Shown here piece by piece: positions 43,668 through 52,597 of a stretch of DNA of 64,000 nt. The notes under the pieces are model-generated. The model ran no database searches. It saw nothing but the letters and a program-made list of their open reading frames with translations, and had not been told where the DNA came from. Within the stretch, counting starts at the first letter, position 1. Each line of letters begins with the position of its first letter. The DNA is from Photobacterium damselae (GTDB lineage Bacteria > Pseudomonadota > Gammaproteobacteria > Enterobacterales > Vibrionaceae), in contig NZ_PYOG01000018.1 in assembly GCF_003026815.1 (NCBI RefSeq), positions 1 through 64,000 of the forward strand, given 5' to 3'. The translations under genes were made by a program, and so were the position numbers.

Positions 43668-44791
43668 TAGCTTGCTACTCCAGAACTTGGTGCTTTACTT
43701 GAGGGGTTAATCACAGCGCCATTACTGTTATGTGCAGTAAGATCTTTTACCTTCATGCCATCTCGCATGTTCACTAAACCTTGCACAACAATCTTTTCGC
43801 CAATATCGACACCCGATTTGATCACCACTTCGTTATCAACACGAGCGCCAAGTTCAACTTGAGTACGATGGGCTATATTGTTTTCATCTACCACATAGAC
43901 ATAACGTTTAGTACCCGAATACTCTAAAGCTTGAACGGGGATTAGTGCTTCTTTATGTGGCATAAAGCCCATGTCAGCGGCTAATAACATGCCTGGTTTT
44001 AGTGCGTTATCACTGTTGTCAAAAGTCACTCGTACTTTGACATTTAAAGAGTCTGCTTGAACACGAGAATCAATGGTTTGAACGGTGCCAGAAAAAGTGC
44101 GATCGGGCCACGCTTGGCTTTTCGCGCTCACTTTCATTCCCGGCTGTAGTGATGCCAAGTACTGCTCAGGCACTTGAATGTCTAATCGCATCGAAGACAG
44201 ATCATCAAAAGAAAACAGTTCGCCGCCCATCGGTACCATATGACCAATACTGAAATCGTACAGACCCACAGTGCCATTAAATGGTGCTCGAATAGAGAGA
44301 TCTGAGAGATGAGCTTTCGCTGCTTGCAATCGAGCCTCAGCGATATTGACACTGGCAGTTTGTGCTTCAAGCTCTGTTTGGGTAATTGCACCACGAGAGA
44401 TCAGGCGTTTAAAATCGTTTAGTTTACGGCTTTCATCATTACGATACGCTAAAGCCTCGTTATAAGCGGCACGAGCTTTATCATCTTCTAACTGCAGTAA
44501 AAGAGCGCCTTTTTGTACCCGGGTATTAGGCTTAACTTCAATACTTTTAACCTTTGCCGCCACTTCGGATGCGATAGTAACTGCCTGTTCTGCCTGTAAT
44601 TTGCCAATAAGAGAAAGAGATTGGGCAATAGAATGCGAGCCGACAGTACCAGTTGTTACTGAAATCACTCGGCTAGATGGTGCTGGCTTATGTGCCGCAT
44701 GGGATGTGCCTTGAAAATAGAAGTAACCGCCTGCTAATGCTGCTGATACGATTACCGCAACTGCCATTTTTTTCATTATTTTTAGAACCAT
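43667..44791 (-). CDS. RND efflux periplasmic adaptor (membrane fusion protein)
   Basis: This 374-residue protein is anchored by an N-terminal membrane segment (about residues 8-28, no lipobox). It has split lipoyl halves (IASEVAAKVKSIEVKPNTRVQKG and IRAPFNGTVGLYDFSIGHMV, shown in part), a helical hairpin between them and beta-barrel and membrane-proximal domains after. It bridges the permease to an outer-membrane channel. The start at 44791 is uncertain; an ATG five codons later (44776) is equally plausible and neither has a strong ribosome site. Confidence 0.9.
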   Translation of the reverse strand: MVLKIMKKMAVAVIVSAALAGGYFYFQGTSHAAHKPAPSSRVISVTTGTVGSHSIAQSLSLIGKLQAEQAVTIASEVAAKVKSIEVKPNTRVQKGALLLQLEDDKARAAYNEALAYRNDESRKLNDFKRLISRGAITQTELEAQTASVNIAEARLQAAKAHLSDLSIRAPFNGTVGLYDFSIGHMVPMGGELFSFDDLSSMRLDIQVPEQYLASLQPGMKVSAKSQAWPDRTFSGTVQTIDSRVQADSLNVKVRVTFDNSDNALKPGMLLAADMGFMPHKEALIPVQALEYSGTKRYVYVVDENNIAHRTQVELGARVDNEVVIKSGVDIGEKIVVQGLVNMRDGMKVKDLTAHNSNGAVINPSSKAPSSGVAS

Positions 44792-44878
44792 CAGTAAAAA
44801 TCTAACGCAATGATAACGGATGCGTTTGTAAGGTTATTCACTAAAAGGAGTAAAGAAATGTAAATTTAGGTGCTAGGG

Positions 44879-45150
44879 CTAAAATTTTGATCCCATATTT
44901 TCTGATGCCAAGCTTTTACTCTTGATCTTCCTAGAACCTTCCTTTCCCTCTCCTCCAGCTCTTCCCTCTTTTCCCCGTTTCTCCTTCTTTTCCTGCTCCT
45001 CCTTGAACCTATTTACTACCTCCCTCTATTCCTACTTTCCCTAGAACCTTCCTTTCCCTCTCTTCCAGCTCTTCCTTCTTCCCCTTCTTTTCCTGCTCTT
45101 CCCTATTTTCCCCGCCATCCCCCTTTCTCCGCTCCTTTCTCTCCCTATAT
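44879..45150 (+). repeat. Degenerate hairpin plus long polypyrimidine tract
   Basis: TTTGATCCCATATTTTCTG (about 44887-44905) is nearly the same as the hairpin after ycaO (51171 onward). It is followed, as there, by a long C/T-rich tract (44928-45150) with phrases such as CTCTTCCAGCTCTTCC. No gene is visible in the 44792-45268 gap. Confidence 0.75.
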
Positions 45151-45193
45151 GCCGAAAAATACAGCAAGCACACAATATTTCTAATAAAAAGGG

Positions 45194-45221
45194 TTTACAG
45201 CTCCGAAATGTTTGTTATTAT
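45194..45221 (+). promoter_or_regulatory. Promoter of the tRNA-Tyr operon
   Basis: TTTACA (45194-45199) and TATTAT (45216-45221) are spaced 16 bases. The following CCGCCCCGC is a GC-rich discriminator, typical of stringently controlled stable-RNA promoters. The first tRNA starts 47 bases downstream. Confidence 0.75.
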
Positions 45222-45268
45222 CCGCCCCGCACTTAACGAGTGTGGCTACGTAAGTAAGCAATCCCAGT

Positions 45269-45353
<85 letters not shown>

Positions 45354-45449
45354 TCTCTTTTGAAAATAGGTTTAGTTAATAAACGTGTTTTCTGGCTGAT
45401 AAGCCAAACAATTTGTTTTATTCGTTATTACGAATATTGCGAACCCCGT

Positions 45450-45534
<85 letters not shown>

Positions 45535-45630
45535 TCTCTTTTGAAAATAGGTTTAGTTAATAAACGTGTTTTCTGGCTAATAAGCCAAATAATTTGTTTT
45601 ATTCGTTATTACGAATATTGCGAACCCCGT

Positions 45631-45715
<85 letters not shown>

Positions 45716-45723
45716 TCCTATTT

Positions 45724-45756
45724 AAGCCAGTTGCTTTTTTGCAGCTGGCTTTTTTC
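45724..45756 (+). terminator. Intrinsic terminator of the tRNA-Tyr operon
   Basis: The stem AAGCCAGTTGC/GCAGCTGGCTT (11 bp, one G-U pair) has a six-T loop and is followed by TTTT. Confidence 0.9.
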
Positions 45757-45862
45757 ATATCTCATGTTTGTAAACCAATTTGTTTGAAATCAATTCGATA
45801 GAATAAGTAAATTCGACTAATATTATCTTAGTTGTATATACAAAAAGTAGTTAGGTGTTAGG

Positions 45863-47515
45863 ATGACGCTGGATAGATCGAAACTAAAAATCTTACTGAT
45901 TGATGATCAATCCTCCTCGGCATTGATGCTAAAAAGTCTCTTTATCAAACTGGGATTCAGTCTAGTTGATATCGCAAGTAGCGCCGAAGATGCCATCTAT
46001 TTGGCTCGCCATAATAAATATGAATTATTGTGTGTAGATTATCACCTTAATCATAAGATCAGCGGTGTTGATTTAGTCTCACTACTTAAAAAGAAGCATT
46101 ACCTCTCTCCTGCTTGTAGCCTTCTATTTATTTCTGGCGATAATTCCAGCGAAACCATCCTAACCGCGATGACGCTTAATCCAGATGGCTTCTTAGTTAA
46201 ACCTCTCTCTTTAAATATTCTTGAACAAAAATTGAGTGTCTTACTTAAAGATAAACAACAACGCCAACCCATTTTTGATGCACTAATACAGCACAATAAC
46301 GAATTAGCCATTCAACGCTGCAAAGAACAAATGCTGAAATATGGCTTTAGTAATAAGTTAAATATTCTCTTATTGGATCTTCTGGTGGGCCAACAACTGT
46401 GGAGTTCGGTTGAAATTATTTTAGAGCATCTTAAACATAGCCAACAACATCAGCTCATTATTTATAAAGCCAAACTTGCTCTACACCATAACGAAATAGA
46501 CCAAGCAGAGACTCTACTGACCCAATTAATAGAACAAGTTCCCTTGTATGGTGAAGCGTATGATCTATTGATTGAGATCTACTACCAACAAGAACAGTGG
46601 TCATCAGCATTAATCTGGGCACAAAAAGTCCTTAAGTTAACGCCCGCAGTATCAGCGCGTGCACTAGTTGTGGCCGATCTTGCGATTAAAACTCAAGATT
46701 TTCCTCTTTATTGGCAAACGGGAAAAACCTTAGTCCATTACCTGCCTGTTTGGGGGCATGAGTGGCTAGCTATTGTTAAGCGTTATTCCGATCTTTTTGA
46801 AGCCTATTTCTTTACTACACCAAATCGTCACCAAGCACTCCAGCATAAAATTGTAATGAAAGCGCTGTTTCTTCTGGCAAGCAACCGTCTACCAGAAGGG
46901 CAAACTCCACTCTTACGAGCACTAGGCAATATTTTATTGGTACGATTAGAAATTGAGATTCAGACCAAATTAAAAGGGAAAAGACGTTTACTGGTGGGGT
47001 TAAGGGCTTATCTCAACCAAATGGATAAACTACCTGATGAGATTATTCTCGATATGCTGCCTCTACTATTGCTCTTTGGAGAAAACTACCTCTATCAAGC
47101 CATCATAGAAAAACTCAGTCTATTAGATAAAGAAAAGACTACAGAACTTAAATCAGCAATGGATGCGTTTGCTTATTTAGAACAACAATTACAGAGTGCC
47201 CGTGAGCTTCAGCTTTCCCAACCTCAGCAAGCCCTCTTGGTTTATCATAAATTATTAGAGCAGTATCCTGTTGCTACAGAAGTGCATTTAGGTCATTTGG
47301 AGTGCTTATATCAACTTGGCTATTTTAATAATCACTATGCGGTAACCAGTAGCATTAAGGCAATTAGTGCTATGCCTCTGCCAACTGTACTTCATACAAG
47401 ACGTGAATATGTTCTCAATCAGTTTAATTTGATCGCGCCAGAATTTGAGTACGAGTCAGATCCTCTCCAAGATCATGAATCGTATGTGGCTATTCCCCAG
47501 TTAGAGCAAAACTAA
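45863..47515 (+). CDS. Response regulator receiver domain with TPR-like C-terminal region
   Basis: This 550-residue cytoplasmic protein has a CheY-like receiver at residues 8-130: acidic pair Asp14-Asp15, phosphoacceptor Asp59 in CVDYHLN, switch Ser91 in FISGD, and Lys113 in LVKPLS. The remaining 400 residues are helical with TPR-like pairs, for example QAETLLTQLIEQVPLYGEAYDLL and QQEQWSSALIWAQKVLKLTP (each quoted in part). There is no DNA-binding, GGDEF or kinase domain, so output is presumably by protein contact. No partner histidine kinase lies beside it. It is monocistronic. Confidence 0.85.
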   Translation: MTLDRSKLKILLIDDQSSSALMLKSLFIKLGFSLVDIASSAEDAIYLARHNKYELLCVDYHLNHKISGVDLVSLLKKKHYLSPACSLLFISGDNSSETILTAMTLNPDGFLVKPLSLNILEQKLSVLLKDKQQRQPIFDALIQHNNELAIQRCKEQMLKYGFSNKLNILLLDLLVGQQLWSSVEIILEHLKHSQQHQLIIYKAKLALHHNEIDQAETLLTQLIEQVPLYGEAYDLLIEIYYQQEQWSSALIWAQKVLKLTPAVSARALVVADLAIKTQDFPLYWQTGKTLVHYLPVWGHEWLAIVKRYSDLFEAYFFTTPNRHQALQHKIVMKALFLLASNRLPEGQTPLLRALGNILLVRLEIEIQTKLKGKRRLLVGLRAYLNQMDKLPDEIILDMLPLLLLFGENYLYQAIIEKLSLLDKEKTTELKSAMDAFAYLEQQLQSARELQLSQPQQALLVYHKLLEQYPVATEVHLGHLECLYQLGYFNNHYAVTSSIKAISAMPLPTVLHTRREYVLNQFNLIAPEFEYESDPLQDHESYVAIPQLEQN

Positions 47516-47525
47516 ACCAATAAAA

Positions 47526-47563
47526 AACCTCCAGTCGCTACTACCACATTACGACTGGAGGTT
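47526..47563. terminator. Two-way terminator between convergent genes
   Basis: A perfect 12-bp stem (AACCTCCAGTCG/CGACTGGAGGTT) follows the response-regulator stop codon by 10 bases. The T-run is better on the minus strand, so it also serves the small membrane-protein gene. Confidence 0.85.
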
Positions 47564-47677
47564 TAATAATATTGAGACTTACTCGATCAAATCGACAGGG
47601 ACTCTTACTTAGCTAAAACCCACTCACAATGAAAGCTGCAACACTTTTAATCATGACGGATTACTCAAGCAATCGAA

Positions 47678-47926
47678 TTAGCGAATAAAACGATTGTAGA
47701 TAAATAGCAATATAAATGCGCCAAGAGTTGCTGTCACAATACTTGGGATGTTAACACCTGTTGCATTACCTAAACCGATAAATGAACCTAACCAACCACC
47801 AGCAAAAGCACCAGCAATACCTAGACCCATAGTTGCAATCCAGCCGCCACCGTCTTGACCTGGCATTAACCACTTAGCTAGAGCACCAGCAATAAGACCT
47901 AGAATGATCCATGAAATAATACCCAT
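47678..47926 (-). CDS. GlsB/YeaQ/YmgE family small membrane protein
   Basis: This 82-residue protein has three hydrophobic segments and glycine-rich helices (IISWIILGLIAGALAKWLMPG, shown in part; GLGIAGAFAGGWLGSFIGLG). It matches the family once called transglycosylase-associated proteins. Members are often induced by envelope or general stress, but the molecular role is unknown. A ribosome site (GGAGAG) lies upstream of the ATG. The gap after its start (47927-48388, to xthA) is AT-rich with no gene that I can support. Confidence 0.87.
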   Translation of the reverse strand: MGIISWIILGLIAGALAKWLMPGQDGGGWIATMGLGIAGAFAGGWLGSFIGLGNATGVNIPSIVTATLGAFILLFIYNRFIR

Positions 47927-48388
47927 CTTAACTTCTCTCCATATCTTTATTTACACTGATTTGCTTTATTTCTTGGCTCTCTGACTGTGCATAATTTACA
48001 GAACACAAAGAGCTATCTCCCTACAATGAGACATCGAAATATAAGCTTGTGTCGTTATTTATAAGTCTAGCTTAGTGGCGGAATTCTGACAGGGCAAGAA
48101 AACTGGATTGTTTTTTATGTAGTTTTATTTAGACAGATAAATAGCACAGGAGAAAATCAGAAAAAAGTAAATATAAACCCCTGTTTTAAATCATGTTTTA
48201 CCTTATTTAAAACACCGTTGAATAAATCTAAAATTCACAATATAAAACAGCGAGCAATTAAAATTCGCTTGAAAATAAAACATCGCTCATAATTTTCTTC
48301 ATCCATTTATCACCTCATAATACTGGGGTTTAATCCCATTCGTTCTGTGTTAGCATGAAACAAAATCAGAACAACAATGGATAACATA

Positions 48389-49195
48389 ATGAAAGTTATT
48401 TCGTTTAACATTAACGGTCTTCGTGCTCGCCTTCACCAATTGCAAGCTCTAATCGAAAAGCATCAACCTGATGTGATTGGTTTACAAGAAATTAAAGTCC
48501 ATGATGAAGCCTTTCCTCTCGCTGATGTTGAAGCGATGGGCTACAAAGTTTATCACCACGGCCAAAAAGCACACTACGGGGTTGCACTGCTTTGTAAACA
48601 AGAGCCTATCGAAGTAAAAAAAGGCTTTCCAACCGATGATGACGATGCCCAACGTCGAATGATCATGGCGACATTTGAGCAGGAAAATGGCAAGAAAATC
48701 ACCATTATGAACGGATACTTCCCTCAAGGTGATAACATCAATCACGAAACCAAGTTCCCTGCCAAAGAAAAATTCTATGCCGATCTCATGACTTATCTCA
48801 ATACGTATCACAACAATGATGAAGAGTTGATCGTAATGGGTGATATTAATATTAGCCCTATCGATCTTGATATCGGTATTGGTGATAACAATGCAAAACG
48901 TTGGTTAAAAACCGGCAAATGTTCATTCCAACCTATTGAGCGTCAATGGCTAAAAACGTTACTGGATTGGGGATTTATTGATACCTTCCGCCAACTGCAC
49001 CCTACTGTTGATGATCAATACTCTTGGTTTGACTACCGTTCAAAAGGCTTTGATGATAACCGAGGTCTGCGTATCGATGTGATTTTAGCCACGCCATCTC
49101 TTGCCGAGCGCTGTATTGAATCTGGCATTGATTACGAATTACGAGGTATTGAAAAACCTTCTGATCACGCACCGATTTGGTCAACGTTTAACTAA
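48389..49195 (+). CDS. xthA: XthA: exodeoxyribonuclease III
   Basis: This 268-residue enzyme is the main AP endonuclease and 3'-phosphatase/exonuclease of base-excision repair. Starting at the ATG at 48389 gives [15 protein letters not shown] and exactly the length of the E. coli protein; an ATG 12 bases upstream is less likely. Metal-binding Glu34 is in GLQEIK, with NGYFPQGDN, the catalytic [16 protein letters not shown] and the C-terminal SDHAP all present. Single-gene unit. Confidence 0.96.
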   Translation: MKVISFNINGLRARLHQLQALIEKHQPDVIGLQEIKVHDEAFPLADVEAMGYKVYHHGQKAHYGVALLCKQEPIEVKKGFPTDDDDAQRRMIMATFEQENGKKITIMNGYFPQGDNINHETKFPAKEKFYADLMTYLNTYHNNDEELIVMGDINISPIDLDIGIGDNNAKRWLKTGKCSFQPIERQWLKTLLDWGFIDTFRQLHPTVDDQYSWFDYRSKGFDDNRGLRIDVILATPSLAERCIESGIDYELRGIEKPSDHAPIWSTFN

Positions 49196-49405
49196 TACCG
49201 CATTACTCTTACATACCGATAAAGCTCTGTTGCTATAAATGACTACAGGGCTTTACTTAACTCTACATATTCTCATATCTCTAAGATATCAGCTTCAGCT
49301 AAATGGCTTGCTCAGCAAAGTGAGATCTTCTCGCATCTTAAATCAGTTCAAGTATACTTTGCTCTAGCACGCTAATAACAATTAGTCCCTATCATTGAGA
49401 CAGAC

Positions 49406-51154
49406 ATGAAAACATTTATTCCAGGTAAAGATGCAGCCTTAGAAGAGTCAATTGAGCGTTTCCAAACTCAACTGAAAAATCTAGGCTTTAATATTGAAGA
49501 AGCTTCATGGTTAAATCCGGTTCCAAACGTATGGTCGGTACATATTCGTGATGTTGATGCTCCAATGAATTTCACCAATGGCAAGGGCGCGACAAAAAAA
49601 GCGGCTTTAGCTTCTGCGCTAGGTGAATATTTTGAGCGTCTATCAACTAACTACTTTTATGCTGACTACTACTTAGGTCAGGATATTGCGAACAGTGAAT
49701 TTGTTCACTATCCAAACGAAAAATGGTTCCCAATTGATTTTGAAGAGAATCTACCACCAGAAGGGATTTTGGATGAGCGCTTAACTCAGTTCTACGATCC
49801 TACCATGGAGCTATTAGGCACAGATCTGGTTGATCTTCAGTCTGGTAATATGGAGCGTGGTGTTTGTTGCCTTCCGTTTGAGCGTCAAAGTGATAATGAA
49901 ACCGTTTATATTCCAATGAACATTATCGGTAACTTGTATGTTTCAAATGGTATGTCTGCGGGTAACACCAAAATGGAAACTCGCGTTCAAGGCATGTCAG
50001 AAATTTTTGAGCGTGCTGTAAAGAACCGCATTATTGCTGAACGCATTAGTTTGCCAGAGATCCCGGCAGAAGTGATTGCTCAGTACCCAAGCATTAAAGA
50101 GTCTATCGATTGTCTAGAAGCAGAAGGTTTCCCTATCTTCTGTTTTGATGCATCTCTTGGTGGCCAGTACCCTGTGATCTGTGTGGTATTGATGAACCAA
50201 GATAACAATACCTGTTTTGCTTCATTTGGTGCTCACCCAAGCTTTGAGGTTTCTTTCGAACGTACCGTAACTGAGTTGTTACAGGGCCGTGGCTTGAAAG
50301 ATCTGGATGTTTTCCCAGAGCCTTCTTTTGATGATGAAGAAGTGGGTGATCATCATAACTTAGAAACGCATTTTATTGATTCTTCAGGTTTGATCTCTTG
50401 GGATCTGTTTAAGCAAGAAGCTGACTTTGAGTTTGTTCACTGGGATTTTTCCGGCACAACAGAACAAGAGTTTACTCGTCTGCTTGGAATGTTCCATCAA
50501 GAAGGTACCGATGTTTATATTTCTGACTATAACCATTTAGGTGTTGATTGCTGTCGTATCATCGTACCTGGTTGGTCTGAAATTTACCCAGTAGAAGAGT
50601 TAATTGAAGCTAACAACAATGTGGCAATGGAGCTTCGTGAGACCTTCCTTGCTCTTCCTAGCGTTGAGTGGGACAGTGAACAATACGCTGAGATGTACTC
50701 TATCTTAGAAGAAGAAGGCTTTGATGATTTCAACCGTTTATACGAAATCATTGGTCTGGTTCCTGACGCAGGTTCAGCATGGCAAACATTGCGTATTGGT
50801 GAGCTAAAATGTCTACTCGCACTAGCCGGTGGCGATCTTGAATTAGCACTAGAGCACGCGAGTTGGTGTGTTGACTACAACGTTTCAACTTATAGCAAAG
50901 AGCGTGCTCGTTTCTTCCGTTGTTTAGTGGCAAGCTTAAAATTAGCCCTAGATGAAGAACGAGATCCTGCGCAATATAAGCACGCGTTTGAACGTCAATT
51001 TGGTACAGAGACCGTAGCAGCAGCATGGGGCTCGATTGAAGGTACAGTTCGTTTCTACGGTTTAACCGCAGGCGATCTTTCTATGAGTCAATTCTCTGCA
51101 CACCAAAAGCTATTAGCCTCTTACCAGAAGCTACAAGCCGCTAAGAAAAACTAA
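49406..51154 (+). CDS. ycaO: YcaO: ribosomal S12 methylthiotransferase accessory factor
   Basis: This 582-residue ATP-binding protein of the YcaO superfamily is the stand-alone form linked to beta-methylthiolation of ribosomal protein S12. The N-terminus (FIPGKDAALEESIERFQTQL, in part) and NPVPNVWSVHIRD, TNGKGATKKAALASALGEYFERL are characteristic, and a helical C-terminal domain begins near residue 420. No azole/azoline cluster partners (dehydrogenase, precursor peptide) are nearby, so it is not a peptide-modification system. It lies upstream of focA-pflB as in E. coli and has its own terminator. Confidence 0.93.
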   Translation: MKTFIPGKDAALEESIERFQTQLKNLGFNIEEASWLNPVPNVWSVHIRDVDAPMNFTNGKGATKKAALASALGEYFERLSTNYFYADYYLGQDIANSEFVHYPNEKWFPIDFEENLPPEGILDERLTQFYDPTMELLGTDLVDLQSGNMERGVCCLPFERQSDNETVYIPMNIIGNLYVSNGMSAGNTKMETRVQGMSEIFERAVKNRIIAERISLPEIPAEVIAQYPSIKESIDCLEAEGFPIFCFDASLGGQYPVICVVLMNQDNNTCFASFGAHPSFEVSFERTVTELLQGRGLKDLDVFPEPSFDDEEVGDHHNLETHFIDSSGLISWDLFKQEADFEFVHWDFSGTTEQEFTRLLGMFHQEGTDVYISDYNHLGVDCCRIIVPGWSEIYPVEELIEANNNVAMELRETFLALPSVEWDSEQYAEMYSILEEEGFDDFNRLYEIIGLVPDAGSAWQTLRIGELKCLLALAGGDLELALEHASWCVDYNVSTYSKERARFFRCLVASLKLALDEERDPAQYKHAFERQFGTETVAAAWGSIEGTVRFYGLTAGDLSMSQFSAHQKLLASYQKLQAAKKN

Positions 51155-51166
51155 ATTCTTGGTACT

Positions 51167-51203
51167 AAAGTTTGATCCCATATCTTCTGGGATCAAGCTT
51201 TTT
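51167..51203 (+). terminator. Intrinsic terminator of ycaO
   Basis: A 14-bp stem (AAAGTTTGATCCCA with TGGGATCAAGCTTT, one G-U pair, 7-base loop) is followed by a short T-run. A degenerate copy of it precedes the polypyrimidine tract at 44928. Confidence 0.85.
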
Positions 51204-51214
51204 GCTCTTCCTCA

Positions 51215-51297
51215 TCCCCCAAACCTTCTCTTCCCTCTTTTCCCGCTCTTCCTATCCCCCTCTTTTCCTTCTTTACCCCGCTCTTTCCCCTGTCCTA
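51215..51297 (+). repeat. Polypyrimidine tract after the ycaO terminator
   Basis: A C/T-rich stretch has CTCTTCCCTCTTTTCCCGC-type phrases shared with the tracts at 38276, 44928 and 54981. Confidence 0.75.
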
Positions 51298-51435
51298 TAA
51301 AGCAAAATTAACCCAAGCCTTTCTTTTCCATCCCAACATTTTGCAACAATTATTTTTTTTGCATGAATATTTAATCAACCAGCATACGTTAAAAACTGTT
51401 AATAATTCACGCTAATCAATTGATAAATAACATAT

Positions 51436-51449
51436 TTGAACAATATCAC
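51436..51449 (+). promoter_or_regulatory. Candidate FNR site upstream of focA (distal)
   Basis: TTGAA-CAAT-ATCAC matches eight of ten conserved bases of the FNR consensus TTGAT-N4-ATCAA, in an AT-rich region 221 bases upstream of focA. focA-pfl operons are known FNR/ArcA targets. Confidence 0.4.
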
Positions 51450-51591
51450 ACTTTCATTCCATTTTTGTGAAATTTAATTACATTAAAAAAATTTTGTGTT
51501 TTATCAAAAAAATTATATTCTTATATATCATAAGCTTAGATTTGTATTACTTTTCAAAACTTGCAAAAACTTGTTATAAATTTTCAGCGCC

Positions 51592-51605
51592 ATGATCTGG
51601 GTCAA
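51592..51605 (+). promoter_or_regulatory. Candidate FNR site upstream of focA (proximal)
   Basis: ATGAT-CTGG-GTCAA matches eight of ten conserved FNR bases and lies 65 bases before the focA start codon, a reasonable activator position. Confidence 0.5.
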
Positions 51606-51669
51606 GTTTAGTTACGCTAATTTTTGCTATCATTCAGACAGCTAAAATTTCTAACTTACGAGCCATCAA

Positions 51670-52542
51670 GTGAATACTCAAAACAATCCATTTGACTCTC
51701 TGATGCCACCAGCAATGGCACATAAAGCTGAAGAAGTTGGCGTATATAAAGCCACTAAACATCCTCTTCAGTCATTTTATCTAGCAATTACCGCAGGCGT
51801 TTTTATCTCTATCGCATTTGTGTTCTACACTACTGTTACAACAGGTGCGGGTGATGTTGCTTGGGGTCTATCAAAGTTTGCAGGCGGTCTAGCGTTTAGT
51901 CTAGGTCTTGTTCTTGTTGTAATCTGCGGCGGCGAACTGTTCACCTCTTCTGTTTTAACCACTGTTGCACGCGCAAGTGGCCGCATCACAACAATGCAAT
52001 TACTTCGTAACTGGGTTATCGTTTATGCAGGTAACTTTGTTGGTGCTATATTCTTTGTAGCATGTATTTGGATTGCACAGCAGCACATGGCTGGTAACGG
52101 TCAATGGGGCATCAATGCAATGAAAATTGCTCAGCACAAACTGCACCATACATTTGGTCAGGCTGTGATGCTTGGTATTCTGTGTAATCTAATGGTTTGT
52201 CTAGCGGTATGGATGACATTCTCATGTCGTAGCGCAACAGACAAAGTAATGGTTATGATTCTTCCTGTAGCCATGTTCGTCGCAAGCGGTTTTGAACACT
52301 GTATTGCTAACATGTTCATGATTCCTATGGGTATCGTAATTCACGCGTTTGCTAGCCCTGAGTTTTGGTCTATGACAGGCGTCGATCCATCACAATTTGC
52401 AGATCTTACTGTAAGTCATTTTGTGATGAACAACTTAATCCCAGTCACTATTGGTAATATTATTGGTGGTGGCTTCTTTGTGGGTATGACTTATTGGATT
52501 ATCCACCGTCGTCCAGAACTTAAAGGCCAAGGCCACCACTAA
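51670..52542 (+). CDS. focA: FocA: formate channel
   Basis: This 290-residue pentameric inner-membrane channel moves formate made by PflB out of (and back into) the cell. Signatures are NPFDSLMPPAMAHKAEEVGVYKATKHPL (shortened), CGGELFTSSV, GNFVGAIFF, and ASGFEHCIANMFMIPMGI with the gating-pore region; six membrane segments are present. It starts with GTG at 51670. It precedes pflB by 55 bases and is probably cotranscribed. Confidence 0.95.
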   Translation: MNTQNNPFDSLMPPAMAHKAEEVGVYKATKHPLQSFYLAITAGVFISIAFVFYTTVTTGAGDVAWGLSKFAGGLAFSLGLVLVVICGGELFTSSVLTTVARASGRITTMQLLRNWVIVYAGNFVGAIFFVACIWIAQQHMAGNGQWGINAMKIAQHKLHHTFGQAVMLGILCNLMVCLAVWMTFSCRSATDKVMVMILPVAMFVASGFEHCIANMFMIPMGIVIHAFASPEFWSMTGVDPSQFADLTVSHFVMNNLIPVTIGNIIGGGFFVGMTYWIIHRRPELKGQGHH

Positions 52543-52597
52543 GTTTTAGACGTCGGACATTATTTTTTTCTACTGAATATACATAGGTAGGTATACA

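Noticed and set aside
49406..51154. YcaO as part of a thiazole/oxazole peptide antibiotic cluster
   Set aside because: No precursor peptide, dehydrogenase or transport gene is nearby. Sequence and focA-pflB context match the ribosome-linked stand-alone YcaO.
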